Source of the DNA: Chitinophagaceae bacterium
GTDB taxonomy: Bacteria > Bacteroidota > Bacteroidia > Chitinophagales > Chitinophagaceae
Assembly: GCA_947463755.1 (NCBI GenBank)
Contig: CANHUK010000008.1
Location: forward strand, 1-14,002
DNA: 14,002 nt
Reading direction: 5' to 3'
Part shown: piece by piece, positions 6,928 to 14,002 of the stretch
How positions within the stretch are numbered: position 1 is the first letter of the stretch
How the letters are laid out: the number at the start of each line of letters is the position of its first letter
Notes under the pieces: generated by a model
Seen by the model: only the letters and a program-made list of their open reading frames with translations
Database searches by the model: none
Told to the model about the DNA's origin: nothing
Made by a program: the position numbers and the translations under genes

Positions 6928-8526
6928 TTAGTTCTGACCTGTTCTGGGTCCTACATCCCACCACATTCTGCCCTGCAGCAGGTCGGATTCCTGCTCCGTG
7001 AATCCCTGGCGCTTGATCGCTTCCAGGTAGTTGGCATTGTTGGTATTGCGCTCACTGAGCGGAAGGGAGAACCTGCGCCACATCTTACCCGCCGTGACAT
7101 TGCCCGGATAGGATATCAGGGCGCCGGTCGGAGATTTCCAGTTGGCGTAATTGAAGACAGGGTACTTGGTCCTGCGCCAGTTGGAATAGACCTCATAATC
7201 ATCACCCAGCATGGATACCCACTTCTGCGTGGAAATGGTCTGCAATCGGGTTTCGAAATTGGCGGAAGTCGGATAGGCATTGGCCAGCAGATAGGCATCC
7301 ACCTCAGCCGTGGGGATGTTCCCGGAATGTGGGGCGATGGAAGGAAAGAGCGCCCACTGAGCCATGGCCGCGCGGACACCATTGTCATACGCCTGCTTTT
7401 CGGTCGTGCCGACATTCCAACCCCTCAGCGCAGCCTCCGCCAGGAGCAGATAGGCTTCGGCTGGGCCCATGGTGATGATCGGCGCGCCCCGGTCGATGTA
7501 AAGGAGCGAAGGCTCGGAATAAGTATCGAAATCGCCCGGCCTGGTATTGATGCTGCCGTTGACCATGCCTTTTTGAGTAGCCGGCGTATTGTTCGGTGTA
7601 TACGTACCTCCAGACGGAACCCATACCACGGATATCACCTTCAACCGGGGATCTGCCGTTGTCTTCAGATGATCGATGAACTTGCCTGACCACTTGCTGC
7701 CTTCGACATTGTCGCCGCCCGGACTCGCAAAGTCACCGGAGATCATCGTCACGGAACGCGGGTTGAACTGCCCGGTCACATTGGCATATTTGATATAGGC
7801 AATATCGGTATTGGCCGTCATCACGCCACCCTGTGCAGCCTTTTCAACCCATGTCTTGGCAGTTGCGGATTCAATATCCGAGAGGCGCATGCCCAAACGC
7901 ATCATCAGTGTGTAGCCGAACTTCTTCCATTTGGCCACATCACCCTTGAAATAAGGATCCGCATTACCGAACACATTCGGCTTGGCAGGATCCATCGAAC
8001 GCAGGGCGGCATCAAGTTCGTTCAACATCGCCAGATAGATGTTCTTCTGGGTGTCATACTTGGGCTTGAGGTTGTCCAGGCCTTTCATGGCTTCACTATA
8101 GGGCATATCGCCAATGATGTCCGTCTGGGCGTGAAATGCCAGGATCCTCAGGATCTCACAGGCCGCCTTCTTGTTGACATCATCCGGATTTTTCAGGATC
8201 GCAGACAACTTCAACAGCCTGTTCCACTGCAAGCTGTAAATGTCAAACGTGGCTGCCGTGCCATTGAAATTGTAAAACTTGTCTCCCACTGCAGGCACTT
8301 CCTTGTAGGTGGAAAAATACTGGAGACCCTGACCGAGCGCCCTGAAATTCTGACCCGGAATGCTGGCCAGTACGGCCGCCGTGAAAGAATAGTCAGGCAC
8401 CACATAGGAAATGGCGTCGGGATTGATGTTGATGTCCGTCAGGCTTCCCTTCTTACAGGAAGGGACGAAGAGCAAGGTCAACATGCCTGCCGTAATGGAC
8501 CATATTTTCAATTGAATACTTTTCAT
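6928..8526 (-). CDS. SusD/RagB family nutrient-binding outer-membrane lipoprotein (SusD-like_2 type)
   Basis: The 532-residue product starts at ATG 8526. A lipoprotein signal peptide is clear: basic N-region MKSIQLK, hydrophobic core to LLFVPSC with lipidated Cys24 (lipobox VPSC), followed by KKGSLTDININPDAISYV, the 'xxNxNPxxx' start seen in SusD-like_2 (nutrient-binding) proteins. A TPR-like region follows with FGYTLMMRLGMRLSDIESATAKTW (about 201-224), a hallmark of the family, then PAEAYLLLAEAALRGW (about 356-371) and a C-terminal NYLEAIKRQGF...RMWWDVGP. SusD proteins sit on the cell surface as a lid over the SusC transporter and capture its substrate; this subfamily often accompanies transporters for peptides or oligosaccharides, so the ligand cannot be read from the sequence. 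It lies 20 bp downstream of susC on the same strand and ends the operon. Confidence 0.95.
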   Translation of the reverse strand: MKSIQLKIWSITAGMLTLLFVPSCKKGSLTDININPDAISYVVPDYSFTAAVLASIPGQNFRALGQGLQYFSTYKEVPAVGDKFYNFNGTAATFDIYSLQWNRLLKLSAILKNPDDVNKKAACEILRILAFHAQTDIIGDMPYSEAMKGLDNLKPKYDTQKNIYLAMLNELDAALRSMDPAKPNVFGNADPYFKGDVAKWKKFGYTLMMRLGMRLSDIESATAKTWVEKAAQGGVMTANTDIAYIKYANVTGQFNPRSVTMISGDFASPGGDNVEGSKWSGKFIDHLKTTADPRLKVISVVWVPSGGTYTPNNTPATQKGMVNGSINTRPGDFDTYSEPSLLYIDRGAPIITMGPAEAYLLLAEAALRGWNVGTTEKQAYDNGVRAAMAQWALFPSIAPHSGNIPTAEVDAYLLANAYPTSANFETRLQTISTQKWVSMLGDDYEVYSNWRRTKYPVFNYANWKSPTGALISYPGNVTAGKMWRRFSLPLSERNTNNANYLEAIKRQGFTEQESDLLQGRMWWDVGPRTGQN

Positions 8527-8546
8527 ATCGCTTGGAATTGATGGTG

Positions 8547-11500
8547 TTAGAATTTGATGTTGACGGCAATACCGATATTTCTGGTTTTGGGCATGGCCAC
8601 ACCCTGACTACCCTGTGCGTTTCCAACCGTCTCCTGCATCTCCGGATCCAGGCCGGCTTCCTTGATCTTCTTATCGCGGTACAGGATGGCCAGATTCATT
8701 CCCGTCAATGCTATGGTCGCAGACTGGGCCTTGACCAATTTGACCATGGAAGCAGGTACATTGTAACGAACCACCATCCTCCGAAGCTTCACGAAATCAG
8801 TCTTGTAAACGAACTGACCAGGATAGGCACTGCCGAAGTTGTTATAGTAGGTATCCAGATCCACCACATTCCAGACCTTCGTGTAGGGTGCACCGGTTTG
8901 ATCCACACCGGAAACCGTCAGTCCACCATCGCGACCCGGCAGGGTCAGCGGTGTCAGGCCAAAGCGTGTCGCGTATTGCATCAGGTTACTGTAACCCACC
9001 GCCCCAAACTTTGAATCGATGTCCACCGTCAGACTGAAGCGTCCGTGGGTGAACGTATTGTTGAGACCCATCAGGAAGGGAGGATTGCCCACTCCAATAT
9101 CCCGCAATTCACGATCCTCATATCCGGTGGCCTTGTTGTACACCAGTGTACCGGCCGCATTACGCTTCATGACATTCGCGCGCACGGTGGAATAAGGAAG
9201 CCCTACCGCATTGATGATCTGCGGGCCGCCAATGCCGCTGCCCAGGACCAACACATCGATACCTTCCGCCAATTCAAGGATCTTGCTCTGGTTATGACTG
9301 AAATTGTATCCAATTTCCCAGGTGAATTTCGACTTTGCGATCGGCGTGCCGCTCAGACTGATCTCCACACCGTTGTTCGAAACAAGACCCAGGTTTTGAG
9401 GACCGGCGGTGTAACCGGTGGCCAGCGAGATGGGCGGGAACAGAATGTCGTTCTTCGTTTTGCGAGAATAATAGTTCACATCCAATCCCAGCCTGCGCTC
9501 CAGCATCCTCAATTCAAAACCGCCTTCGATCGTGGTGGCCGTGATCGGACGGATATTCGGGTTGGGAAGCGCGGACGGGTTGCTCAAGGTGGGCAGACCA
9601 TAAGCATTGATCGTGCTGATCACATAGGTCTGGTTGATGCTGCCCGCATTGACCGTAGCACTGCCCACCTGTGCCCAGGAGGAACGCACCTTGGCGAAAT
9701 CGATGAACTTCGGCATCTTGACCAGCTCAGACACGATCACAGAACCGCCGACCGAGGGATAGAAGATGGAGTTGAAGCCAGGGTTCAACACAGAAAACCA
9801 ATCATTCCGACCGGTTACGGACAGATAGAAAGTGTTGTCATAATCCAGGTTCGCCTCACTGAATACCGAATTCGTACCATCAGGTGCCACACCGGCCAGT
9901 GAAAGACTGCTGACATTAGCCAGATCGCGGTTCACGAGATTGGAAACGCTGTAAAAATCGGGGACCACCCACTCTGTACCATTCGCGGTGGTGCTGCTGT
10001 AATTGTTCTTTTCCTGGTTCGCACCGACCATCATATTCAAACCTAGCTTGTCGCCAAAGAACCGCTCATTGTAATTAACGAGTAACTGCAAGTTGGTCTT
10101 GGTCGCCTGCTCCCGGCCGGATCGATAATATCCAAGCGGTGTGAATGCATTGGTCTTGGGTACATAGTTGTACTCCGAATAATATACGGCATTCATCGCG
10201 GCCGTTCCCTTGATGAACAAGTTCTTCAGCAGATTAACCTGTACACTGGTCCGGGCGTTCCAACGCTTCTGATCATCCCGGTTGGCGATCTGATACGCCG
10301 CATAGTATGGGTTGACAGCGGCGGGAACGGGATTCCATTCCAGCTCACGACCCGTGGCGGCGTTGATGCCCGGGCGATTGGGGTCGGTCCCGCGCATATT
10401 ACGCACATCCACCACGTTGGCAGACAGGTAAACCGGCCATGCCGCATTCAGTTCCGCATATCCCACGTTCGGACGATTGACACCCGTTACCTCGTTGTAC
10501 TGGATACCTGACTCCATGATGACCAGGTCGTTCTTGCCCATGCGTGCCCGGGTATTCAGGTTCATCGTCTTACGATTGAAACTGGAATTCGGCTGCTGCT
10601 CCTTGGCATCCAGGTTACTGAAAGACAGACGCATCTGAACCTGCTGATTACCCGCCGTCAGAGCGACACTGTTCAGCACGTTCTGGCTCGGGCGATAAAA
10701 ATTCTTGATGTTGTCCTTCACATGTACCGGAGAATAAGGCCTGGCGACGCCGTCGAACTGAAGCACACTGCTGCCGTCCATCTTGGCGCCATAGGCCAGA
10801 CGACCGGAACTCAGCGCAGCGGCTGCCGTAGCCGGCTTCACACCATCGTTGCCCTGTCCGTATTCGTACTGGTAATTCGGAAATTCATACGGACGACCGA
10901 CGTTGATGTCTGCCGTGTACTCAACCCCAACACCCTTCTGGGCACTACCCTTTTTCGTGGTGATCAGCACAACACCGTTGGCAGCCTGACTGCCATACAG
11001 CGCAGCCGCCGCGCCACCTTTGAGGATGGAAATACTGGCGATGTCATCCGGGTTGAAATTGGAAATACCATCTCCCCGGTCCACGTTCAATGCCACAGAT
11101 GAGGTAACAGGACCCTTATTCTGATTGTCGATGGGCATACCATCCACCACATATAAGGGCTGCTGATTTCCGTTCAAAGAGGTGTTACCCCGAATGATGA
11201 CACGGCTGGATCCGCCGGCACCCGAATTGGCCTGGGTGGCGTCAACACCGGCGATCTTACCGGTCAGGGCACTGCCGATATTGTTCATTCGACCTTCCGT
11301 GAACTCGCGACCTTTCACTTCCTGGACCGCATAACCCAGTCCCCTTCTGACCTTGCTCACACCGAGTGCCGTCACCACCACGTCCTCAAGTGAAGTCTGT
11401 GTGCTATTGACCAGGGTCACATTGATCAAACGCTGACCCTTCACATCTATCGACTGCGACAGATAACCGACATAGGAGAAATTCAGGGTGGCACCCGATC

Positions 11501-11834
11501 CCGCCTTGATAGAATATTGACCACGCGGATCTGTGATGTATGCCCTGCGGGTTCCACCCACCGTAACACTCACACCCATAAGCGGTTCACCCTGCTGATT
11601 CGTCACCGTTCCGGTGATGACCGTGTCAGCCGCAGGGGTTTGAAACATCTTTGATGTCGTAGCATCATGACCCAGGGCTGAAGCACCCTGTGCGAACAGA
11701 AAACAAAAGGCGGAAACGGTACAACCCAACAAGATCCGCTTTGGAAATGGATTTGAAACCTCAGCCTGAGGGATGTAACCCTTGTCCGGACTGACCGGAC
11801 TGCCTAAGCCTCCGAAATGCAATCGCATGTTCAT
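8547..11834 (-). CDS. SusC/RagA family TonB-linked outer-membrane transporter
   Basis: I chose ATG 11834 (1095 residues, MNMRLHFGG); the frame is open to a GTG at 11861, and an ATG at 11828 is also possible. Unusually, the hydrophobic signal core (ILLGCTVSAFCFLFAQGASA, about 34-53) comes after a roughly 30-residue polar N-region. A carboxypeptidase-regulatory-like domain spans about 70-141 (ITGTVTNQQGEPLMGVSVTV), then the SusC linker SLEDVVVTALGVSKVRRGLGY (148-168). The plug domain (about 150-295) includes the RagA/SusC signature PLYVVDGMPIDN and DIASISILKGGAAAALYGS. The rest is a 22-strand-type beta-barrel ending in VNIKF with terminal Phe, as expected for BamA-assembled proteins. It imports a TonB-energised nutrient in complex with the adjacent SusD lipoprotein. 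No STN domain is present, so classical FecIR-type anti-sigma signalling through this receptor is not expected. Confidence 0.96.
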   Translation of the reverse strand: MNMRLHFGGLGSPVSPDKGYIPQAEVSNPFPKRILLGCTVSAFCFLFAQGASALGHDATTSKMFQTPAADTVITGTVTNQQGEPLMGVSVTVGGTRRAYITDPRGQYSIKAGSGATLNFSYVGYLSQSIDVKGQRLINVTLVNSTQTSLEDVVVTALGVSKVRRGLGYAVQEVKGREFTEGRMNNIGSALTGKIAGVDATQANSGAGGSSRVIIRGNTSLNGNQQPLYVVDGMPIDNQNKGPVTSSVALNVDRGDGISNFNPDDIASISILKGGAAAALYGSQAANGVVLITTKKGSAQKGVGVEYTADINVGRPYEFPNYQYEYGQGNDGVKPATAAAALSSGRLAYGAKMDGSSVLQFDGVARPYSPVHVKDNIKNFYRPSQNVLNSVALTAGNQQVQMRLSFSNLDAKEQQPNSSFNRKTMNLNTRARMGKNDLVIMESGIQYNEVTGVNRPNVGYAELNAAWPVYLSANVVDVRNMRGTDPNRPGINAATGRELEWNPVPAAVNPYYAAYQIANRDDQKRWNARTSVQVNLLKNLFIKGTAAMNAVYYSEYNYVPKTNAFTPLGYYRSGREQATKTNLQLLVNYNERFFGDKLGLNMMVGANQEKNNYSSTTANGTEWVVPDFYSVSNLVNRDLANVSSLSLAGVAPDGTNSVFSEANLDYDNTFYLSVTGRNDWFSVLNPGFNSIFYPSVGGSVIVSELVKMPKFIDFAKVRSSWAQVGSATVNAGSINQTYVISTINAYGLPTLSNPSALPNPNIRPITATTIEGGFELRMLERRLGLDVNYYSRKTKNDILFPPISLATGYTAGPQNLGLVSNNGVEISLSGTPIAKSKFTWEIGYNFSHNQSKILELAEGIDVLVLGSGIGGPQIINAVGLPYSTVRANVMKRNAAGTLVYNKATGYEDRELRDIGVGNPPFLMGLNNTFTHGRFSLTVDIDSKFGAVGYSNLMQYATRFGLTPLTLPGRDGGLTVSGVDQTGAPYTKVWNVVDLDTYYNNFGSAYPGQFVYKTDFVKLRRMVVRYNVPASMVKLVKAQSATIALTGMNLAILYRDKKIKEAGLDPEMQETVGNAQGSQGVAMPKTRNIGIAVNIKF

Positions 11835-11881
11835 CTGAAATTGTTTAAGGATTAAAAACACATATGGCGCCCTTAATTTAA

Positions 11882-11916
11882 CAAATATTTAAATAAATGC
11901 ATAAAATGAATACAAA
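11882..11916 (-). promoter_or_regulatory. Candidate promoter of the susC-susD operon
   Basis: On the minus strand AATATTTG (11882-11889) matches TAnnTTTG at seven of eight positions and TTTG occurs at 11913-11916, giving a 23-bp spacer, slightly longer than the usual 19-21. It sits in the AT-rich stretch immediately upstream of susC and would leave a leader of about 40 nt before ATG 11834. Several other TTTG and TATTTG words occur nearby, so the exact start is uncertain. Confidence 0.35.
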
Positions 11917-11939
11917 ATTGATACCCGAATATTTGGGAT

Positions 11940-12232
11940 TGTTCAAATACTGATGTTCGTGATTGTCTGTATGATGGATAACAGGGGGGAGGAAATCTGT
12001 CCAGGAAGGCAGGAGGTACTTTACCAAATACGGTGTCAAACACCGAAGATCAATGATACGGCGGACGGAAACACCTGATCATTATTGATATCAGATGACA
12101 GCGTTAAGGGAATGAGGATCTAAAAGAAATTAAGGCTGTAAATGAAGACGATAGAACGCAATCTGTACGCATCCATCGCAAAAGCAGGCAACGACCTGCA
12201 TAGAGTATACCCGGGGGGTCCTTAAACAAAAA
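11940..12232. other. Intergenic region without a recognisable gene
   Basis: Between the susC promoter zone and the tRNA terminator I see no coding frame with family features or convincing start context. The region holds a small perfect hairpin (12031-12045) and a loose inverted repeat CTGAT (12075-12079) / ATCAG (12090-12094). A 35-codon plus-strand frame beginning near 11971 has no recognisable content. There is no tRNA-end duplication or integrase to suggest an attachment site. Confidence 0.5.
12031..12045. repeat. Short perfect inverted repeat upstream of susC
   Basis: CGGTGT (12031-12036) and ACACCG (12040-12045) are exact reverse complements around a CAA loop. No T-run follows on either strand, so it is not a terminator. 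It is about 200 bp upstream of the susC start, and may be a regulator site or chance. Confidence 0.3.
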
Positions 12233-12254
12233 ATCCCGTCATTTCTGACGGGAT
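12233..12254 (-). terminator. Rho-independent terminator after tRNA-Phe
   Basis: A 9-bp perfect stem (ATCCCGTCA 12233-12241 with TGACGGGAT 12246-12254) closes a 4-base loop. On the minus strand it is followed by TTTTTGTTT, giving a classic intrinsic terminator, five bases after the tRNA 3' end at 12260. Confidence 0.9.
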
Positions 12255-12259
12255 CTTCG

Positions 12260-12332
12260 TGGTGTGGGGCGGGATCGAACCGCCGACACATGGATTTTCA
12301 GTCCATTGCTCTACCGACTGAGCTACCGCACC
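12260..12332 (-). tRNA. tRNA-Phe (anticodon GAA)
   Basis: The minus strand folds into a complete 73-nt class I cloverleaf: acceptor GGTGCGG / CCACACC, U8-A9, D-stem GCTC/GAGC, anticodon stem ATGGA/TCCAT with loop CTGAAAA (anticodon GAA, decoding UUY), variable loop GTGTC, T-stem GGCGG/CCGCC with loop TTCGATC, and discriminator A73. The 3' CCA is not encoded, since the discriminator is followed by CGA. The acceptor stem carries one mismatch, C5 opposite A68, with all six other pairs Watson-Crick. The gene has its own promoter (12367-12397) and terminator (12233-12254), so it is transcribed independently of its neighbours. Confidence 0.95.
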
Positions 12333-12366
12333 TCCTTACTTCATGCCTTTCAGCAATCAGGGACTG

Positions 12367-12397
12367 CAAATTTAGGCAATCCATCGCATTCTTCAAA
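12367..12397 (-). promoter_or_regulatory. Bacteroidota-type promoter of tRNA-Phe
   Basis: The minus strand shows TTTG (12394-12397), a 19-bp spacer, then TAAATTTG (12367-12374). Both elements and the spacing match the Bacteroidota consensus TTTG-N19-21-TAnnTTTG exactly. Transcription would begin near 12360, leaving a leader of roughly 28 nt before the mature tRNA 5' end at 12332. It lies in the short gap after the serine hydrolase stop (12418). Confidence 0.8.
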
Positions 12398-12417
12398 ATC
12401 AGGTTTTTGGCCGCCCA

Positions 12418-13566
12418 TCATGGAGCCATCAGGGCCAGGGCCGCATCCAGATAAACGAAGTTTTCCGGCTGATAGTGATGCACCGGCTTCTCCCATTTGC
12501 TTTCCCCCAGACGTACAACCACCGCGTCCAATTCAGGCAGAATGTATACATACTGACCAAACAATCCGTTCATCGCATAAACAGGCGTACCCTTATGCCT
12601 CAGGAGCCAATACTGATAACCATAATAATCAACCGGCGCATTACCCTCCGTTGGATCTTTCAAATAGGAGGCCGGCGTTACAGCCTCGGTCAGATATGAC
12701 TCGGAAATGATGCGCTTTCCGCCCCATAAACCTTTATTCAGGACCAGCTGTCCGAATCTGGCATAGTCGCGCGCGATGCCGTTGTAGCAACAAAAAGCCT
12801 TCTCGTGCTTCCCGGCTCCGTCCATCAACCACAAGGCATCAGACTCCGCACCCATCGGACCACTGAATCGTTCGGCTACCAGTTCAGAAATGCTTTTGCC
12901 AAACACGTTTTCGACGACAAGTCCCAACACCTGGGAGTCGCCACTTCGGTACTCCCACAAAACACCGGGTTCTTCCTCCCGCTCCATCATCGACACCATA
13001 TATTCCAAATCATCCCCATAATAGGCACTGGCGTTCATGCTGAAATATCCTTTGTCCGACTCATTGTAATTGGTGCCGGAACTCATCGTCAACAGATCGC
13101 GCAATCTGACCTTTGCCAGACCATTCGTCTGAAAATGAGGGACATACTTCGACACCGGATCCTCAAGTGATGCGATCTTCCGCTCATCGAGGGCAATGCC
13201 GATCAGCAATGAGATGATACTCTTGGCCGCAGAAAAAGAACCACTCAGGCGGGCGCTGTCGTAACCATCCCAATAACGCTCATATATGAGTTTGCCATGA
13301 CGAATAACGAGGAATGCATGCGTATCATAACCGTCGATGCGCGACAACAAACTGTCGGGTATGGCTCCCGAATTATAGAGACTGTCATATGGCCAGGGTT
13401 GCGGCTTATCTGAACGGGCAATTTTCCTGACCGGATGCGACTGATAATCATGAATTGTGTGCTTACCCCAGACGGCAAAGTTCCGCAAGTGCGAAAACCT
13501 GGGCAGGAATGTGAGACCAAAGGTCAGGAGCAACACACCTGCCAGTATAATGATGACTTTCTTCAT
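12418..13566 (-). CDS. Exported serine hydrolase, beta-lactamase/penicillin-binding protein fold
   Basis: From ATG 13566 the product has 382 residues (MKKVIIILAGVLLL); the frame is open nine codons further to ATG 13593, but the shorter start gives a clean signal or anchor sequence (about 1-21). The catalytic motif SxxK is SAAK (112-115) in SGSFSAAKSIISLLIG, with Ser112 the predicted nucleophile. The second motif is YRS (206-208) in WEYRSGDSQVLG, matching the Y-x-N/S of class C beta-lactamase-like hydrolases. LRDLLTMSSG (155-164) is a family landmark, and the NGLFGQ segment (333-338) occupies the third-motif region. Proteins of this type (PF00144) include esterases, D-aminopeptidases, DD-peptidases and beta-lactamases; the substrate cannot be deduced and drug resistance should not be assumed. 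It is monocistronic, divergent from the GMC gene, and has no visible terminator before the tRNA promoter. Confidence 0.92.
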   Translation of the reverse strand: MKKVIIILAGVLLLTFGLTFLPRFSHLRNFAVWGKHTIHDYQSHPVRKIARSDKPQPWPYDSLYNSGAIPDSLLSRIDGYDTHAFLVIRHGKLIYERYWDGYDSARLSGSFSAAKSIISLLIGIALDERKIASLEDPVSKYVPHFQTNGLAKVRLRDLLTMSSGTNYNESDKGYFSMNASAYYGDDLEYMVSMMEREEEPGVLWEYRSGDSQVLGLVVENVFGKSISELVAERFSGPMGAESDALWLMDGAGKHEKAFCCYNGIARDYARFGQLVLNKGLWGGKRIISESYLTEAVTPASYLKDPTEGNAPVDYYGYQYWLLRHKGTPVYAMNGLFGQYVYILPELDAVVVRLGESKWEKPVHHYQPENFVYLDAALALMAP

Positions 13567-13689
13567 ATTGTAAAGATGATAAATCCCCTGCATTTCTGAG
13601 AATATAGGTCAGCTGCGCACACGCATTTATTCATTTGAACATGATCATGTTGCGAAAAACGGAACGGCCGGGATTTGATCCAAATCTCA

Positions 13690-13697
13690 TATATTTA
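13690..13697 (+). promoter_or_regulatory. Weak candidate -7 element for the GMC oxidoreductase gene
   Basis: TATATTTA matches TAnnTTTG at all but the last position and lies 14 bp before the ATG at 13712. The nearest upstream TTTG (13674-13677) is only 12 bp away, too close for a standard -33 element, so this is a tentative call. Confidence 0.25.
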
Positions 13698-13711
13698 AAA
13701 AAATTCCCCAC

Positions 13712-14002
13712 ATGCCCGCAAACACTTTCGACGCCATCGTGGTCGGCTCCGGCATTTCCGGAGGCTGGGCCGCCAAAGAACTCTGTGAAAAAGGATTGAA
13801 GACCCTGGTGCTCGAACGCGGCCGAAACGTGGAACATATCCGCGATTACATGGGCACGGAAAAAAATCCCTGGGAACTTGATCACCGCAACCGCTCAACC
13901 CAGGACGATAAACAGAGATCACCCATTCAGTCGAAGTGCTACGCCTTCGATGAGGTCTCCAAAAAATTCTTTGTGGATGATACCGAACACCCATACAATC
14001 AG
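13712..14002 (+). CDS. GMC family FAD-dependent oxidoreductase, N-terminal fragment cut by window edge
   Basis: The frame opens at ATG 13712 and runs 97 codons to the end of the window without a stop. It begins MPANTFDAIVVGSGISGGWA, a dinucleotide-binding beta-alpha-beta fold with the GxGxxG motif (GSGISG, 12-17), followed by the strand TLVLERG (31-37) whose Glu would bind the FAD ribose. The segment RNVEHIRDYMGTEKNPWELDHRN matches the conserved start of Bacteroidota GMC oxidoreductases resembling the gluconate 2-dehydrogenase flavoprotein. Such enzymes oxidise sugars, sugar acids or alcohols, often with a small 'subunit 3' partner; that partner is not upstream here, so any would lie beyond the right edge. 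No signal peptide is visible in this fragment. The FAD-binding family call is secure; the substrate is unknown. Confidence 0.85.
   Translation, partial: MPANTFDAIVVGSGISGGWAAKELCEKGLKTLVLERGRNVEHIRDYMGTEKNPWELDHRNRSTQDDKQRSPIQSKCYAFDEVSKKFFVDDTEHPYNQ

Noticed and set aside
9045..9902. Plus-strand open frame of 285 codons
   Set aside because: Antisense to the SusC beta-barrel; its Arg/His/Gln-rich composition is typical of a shadow frame.
11835..11861. GTG start at 11861 for susC
   Set aside because: It lengthens an already long N-region before the signal core; ATG codons at 11834 and 11828 are available in frame.
11971..12076. 35-codon plus-strand frame in the susC-tRNA gap
   Set aside because: No family features, no promoter or start context, and length consistent with chance.
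12233..12332. Possible tRNA-associated integration site
   Set aside because: No duplicate of the tRNA 3' end, integrase or phage gene is visible nearby, and the tRNA has a normal terminator directly downstream.
12418..13566. Antibiotic-resistance beta-lactamase
   Set aside because: The SxxK and YxS motifs define the broad serine-hydrolase fold only; the sequence gives no specific match to a resistance enzyme.

Overview
The window looks like a chromosomal segment of a Bacteroidota bacterium, probably of the Chitinophagaceae or a related Sphingobacteriia/Cytophagia lineage. The support is an adjacent SusC/SusD outer-membrane pair, a DUF6526 membrane protein, absence of clear Shine-Dalgarno sequences, and promoter-like elements of the Bacteroidota form TTTG / TAnnTTTG. 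The clearest such promoter precedes a tRNA gene. The lineage is inferred from gene content only; no marker gene such as 16S rRNA is present.

Layout, left to right. (1) 1-3730, minus strand: a two-gene unit encoding a large membrane-anchored c-type cytochrome of the planctomycete-cytochrome type (DUF2231 + PSCyt1 + DUF1549 + DUF1553), followed 29 bp downstream by a Tat-exported DUF1501 protein that runs off the left edge. (2) 3731-3880: a divergent control region with a 20-bp perfect palindrome and a mirrored pair of promoter-like octamers. (3) 3881-6343, plus strand: a secreted right-handed beta-helix protein, glycosidase/polysaccharide-lyase-like, with a C-terminal PDZ-like domain. (4) 6356-6784, minus: a small two-helix DUF6526 membrane protein, convergent with the previous gene. 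(5) 6928-11834, minus: a susC-susD operon ended by a strong hairpin at 6880-6906. (6) 11835-12232: upstream region of susC with no convincing gene. (7) 12233-12397, minus: tRNA-Phe(GAA) with its own promoter and rho-independent terminator. (8) 12418-13566, minus: an exported serine hydrolase of the beta-lactamase/penicillin-binding-protein fold. (9) 13712-14002, plus: the N-terminus of a GMC-family FAD oxidoreductase cut by the right edge.

How the parts may work together (inference): the SusC/SusD pair imports an oligomeric nutrient through the outer membrane. The beta-helix protein is a plausible carbohydrate-active enzyme acting outside or in the periplasm. The cytochrome/DUF1501 pair and the GMC enzyme are both types linked to periplasmic or extracytoplasmic oxidation chemistry. 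This would fit a glycan or sugar acquisition and oxidation neighbourhood, but the genes are in several separate transcription units and no regulator (ECF sigma/anti-sigma, hybrid two-component system, AraC) is visible. No CRISPR array, phage, insertion sequence or integrase is seen. I did not find a clearly new defence or mobile system; the most unusual items are the domain fusions at 1262-3730 and 3881-6343 and the symmetrical control region between them.
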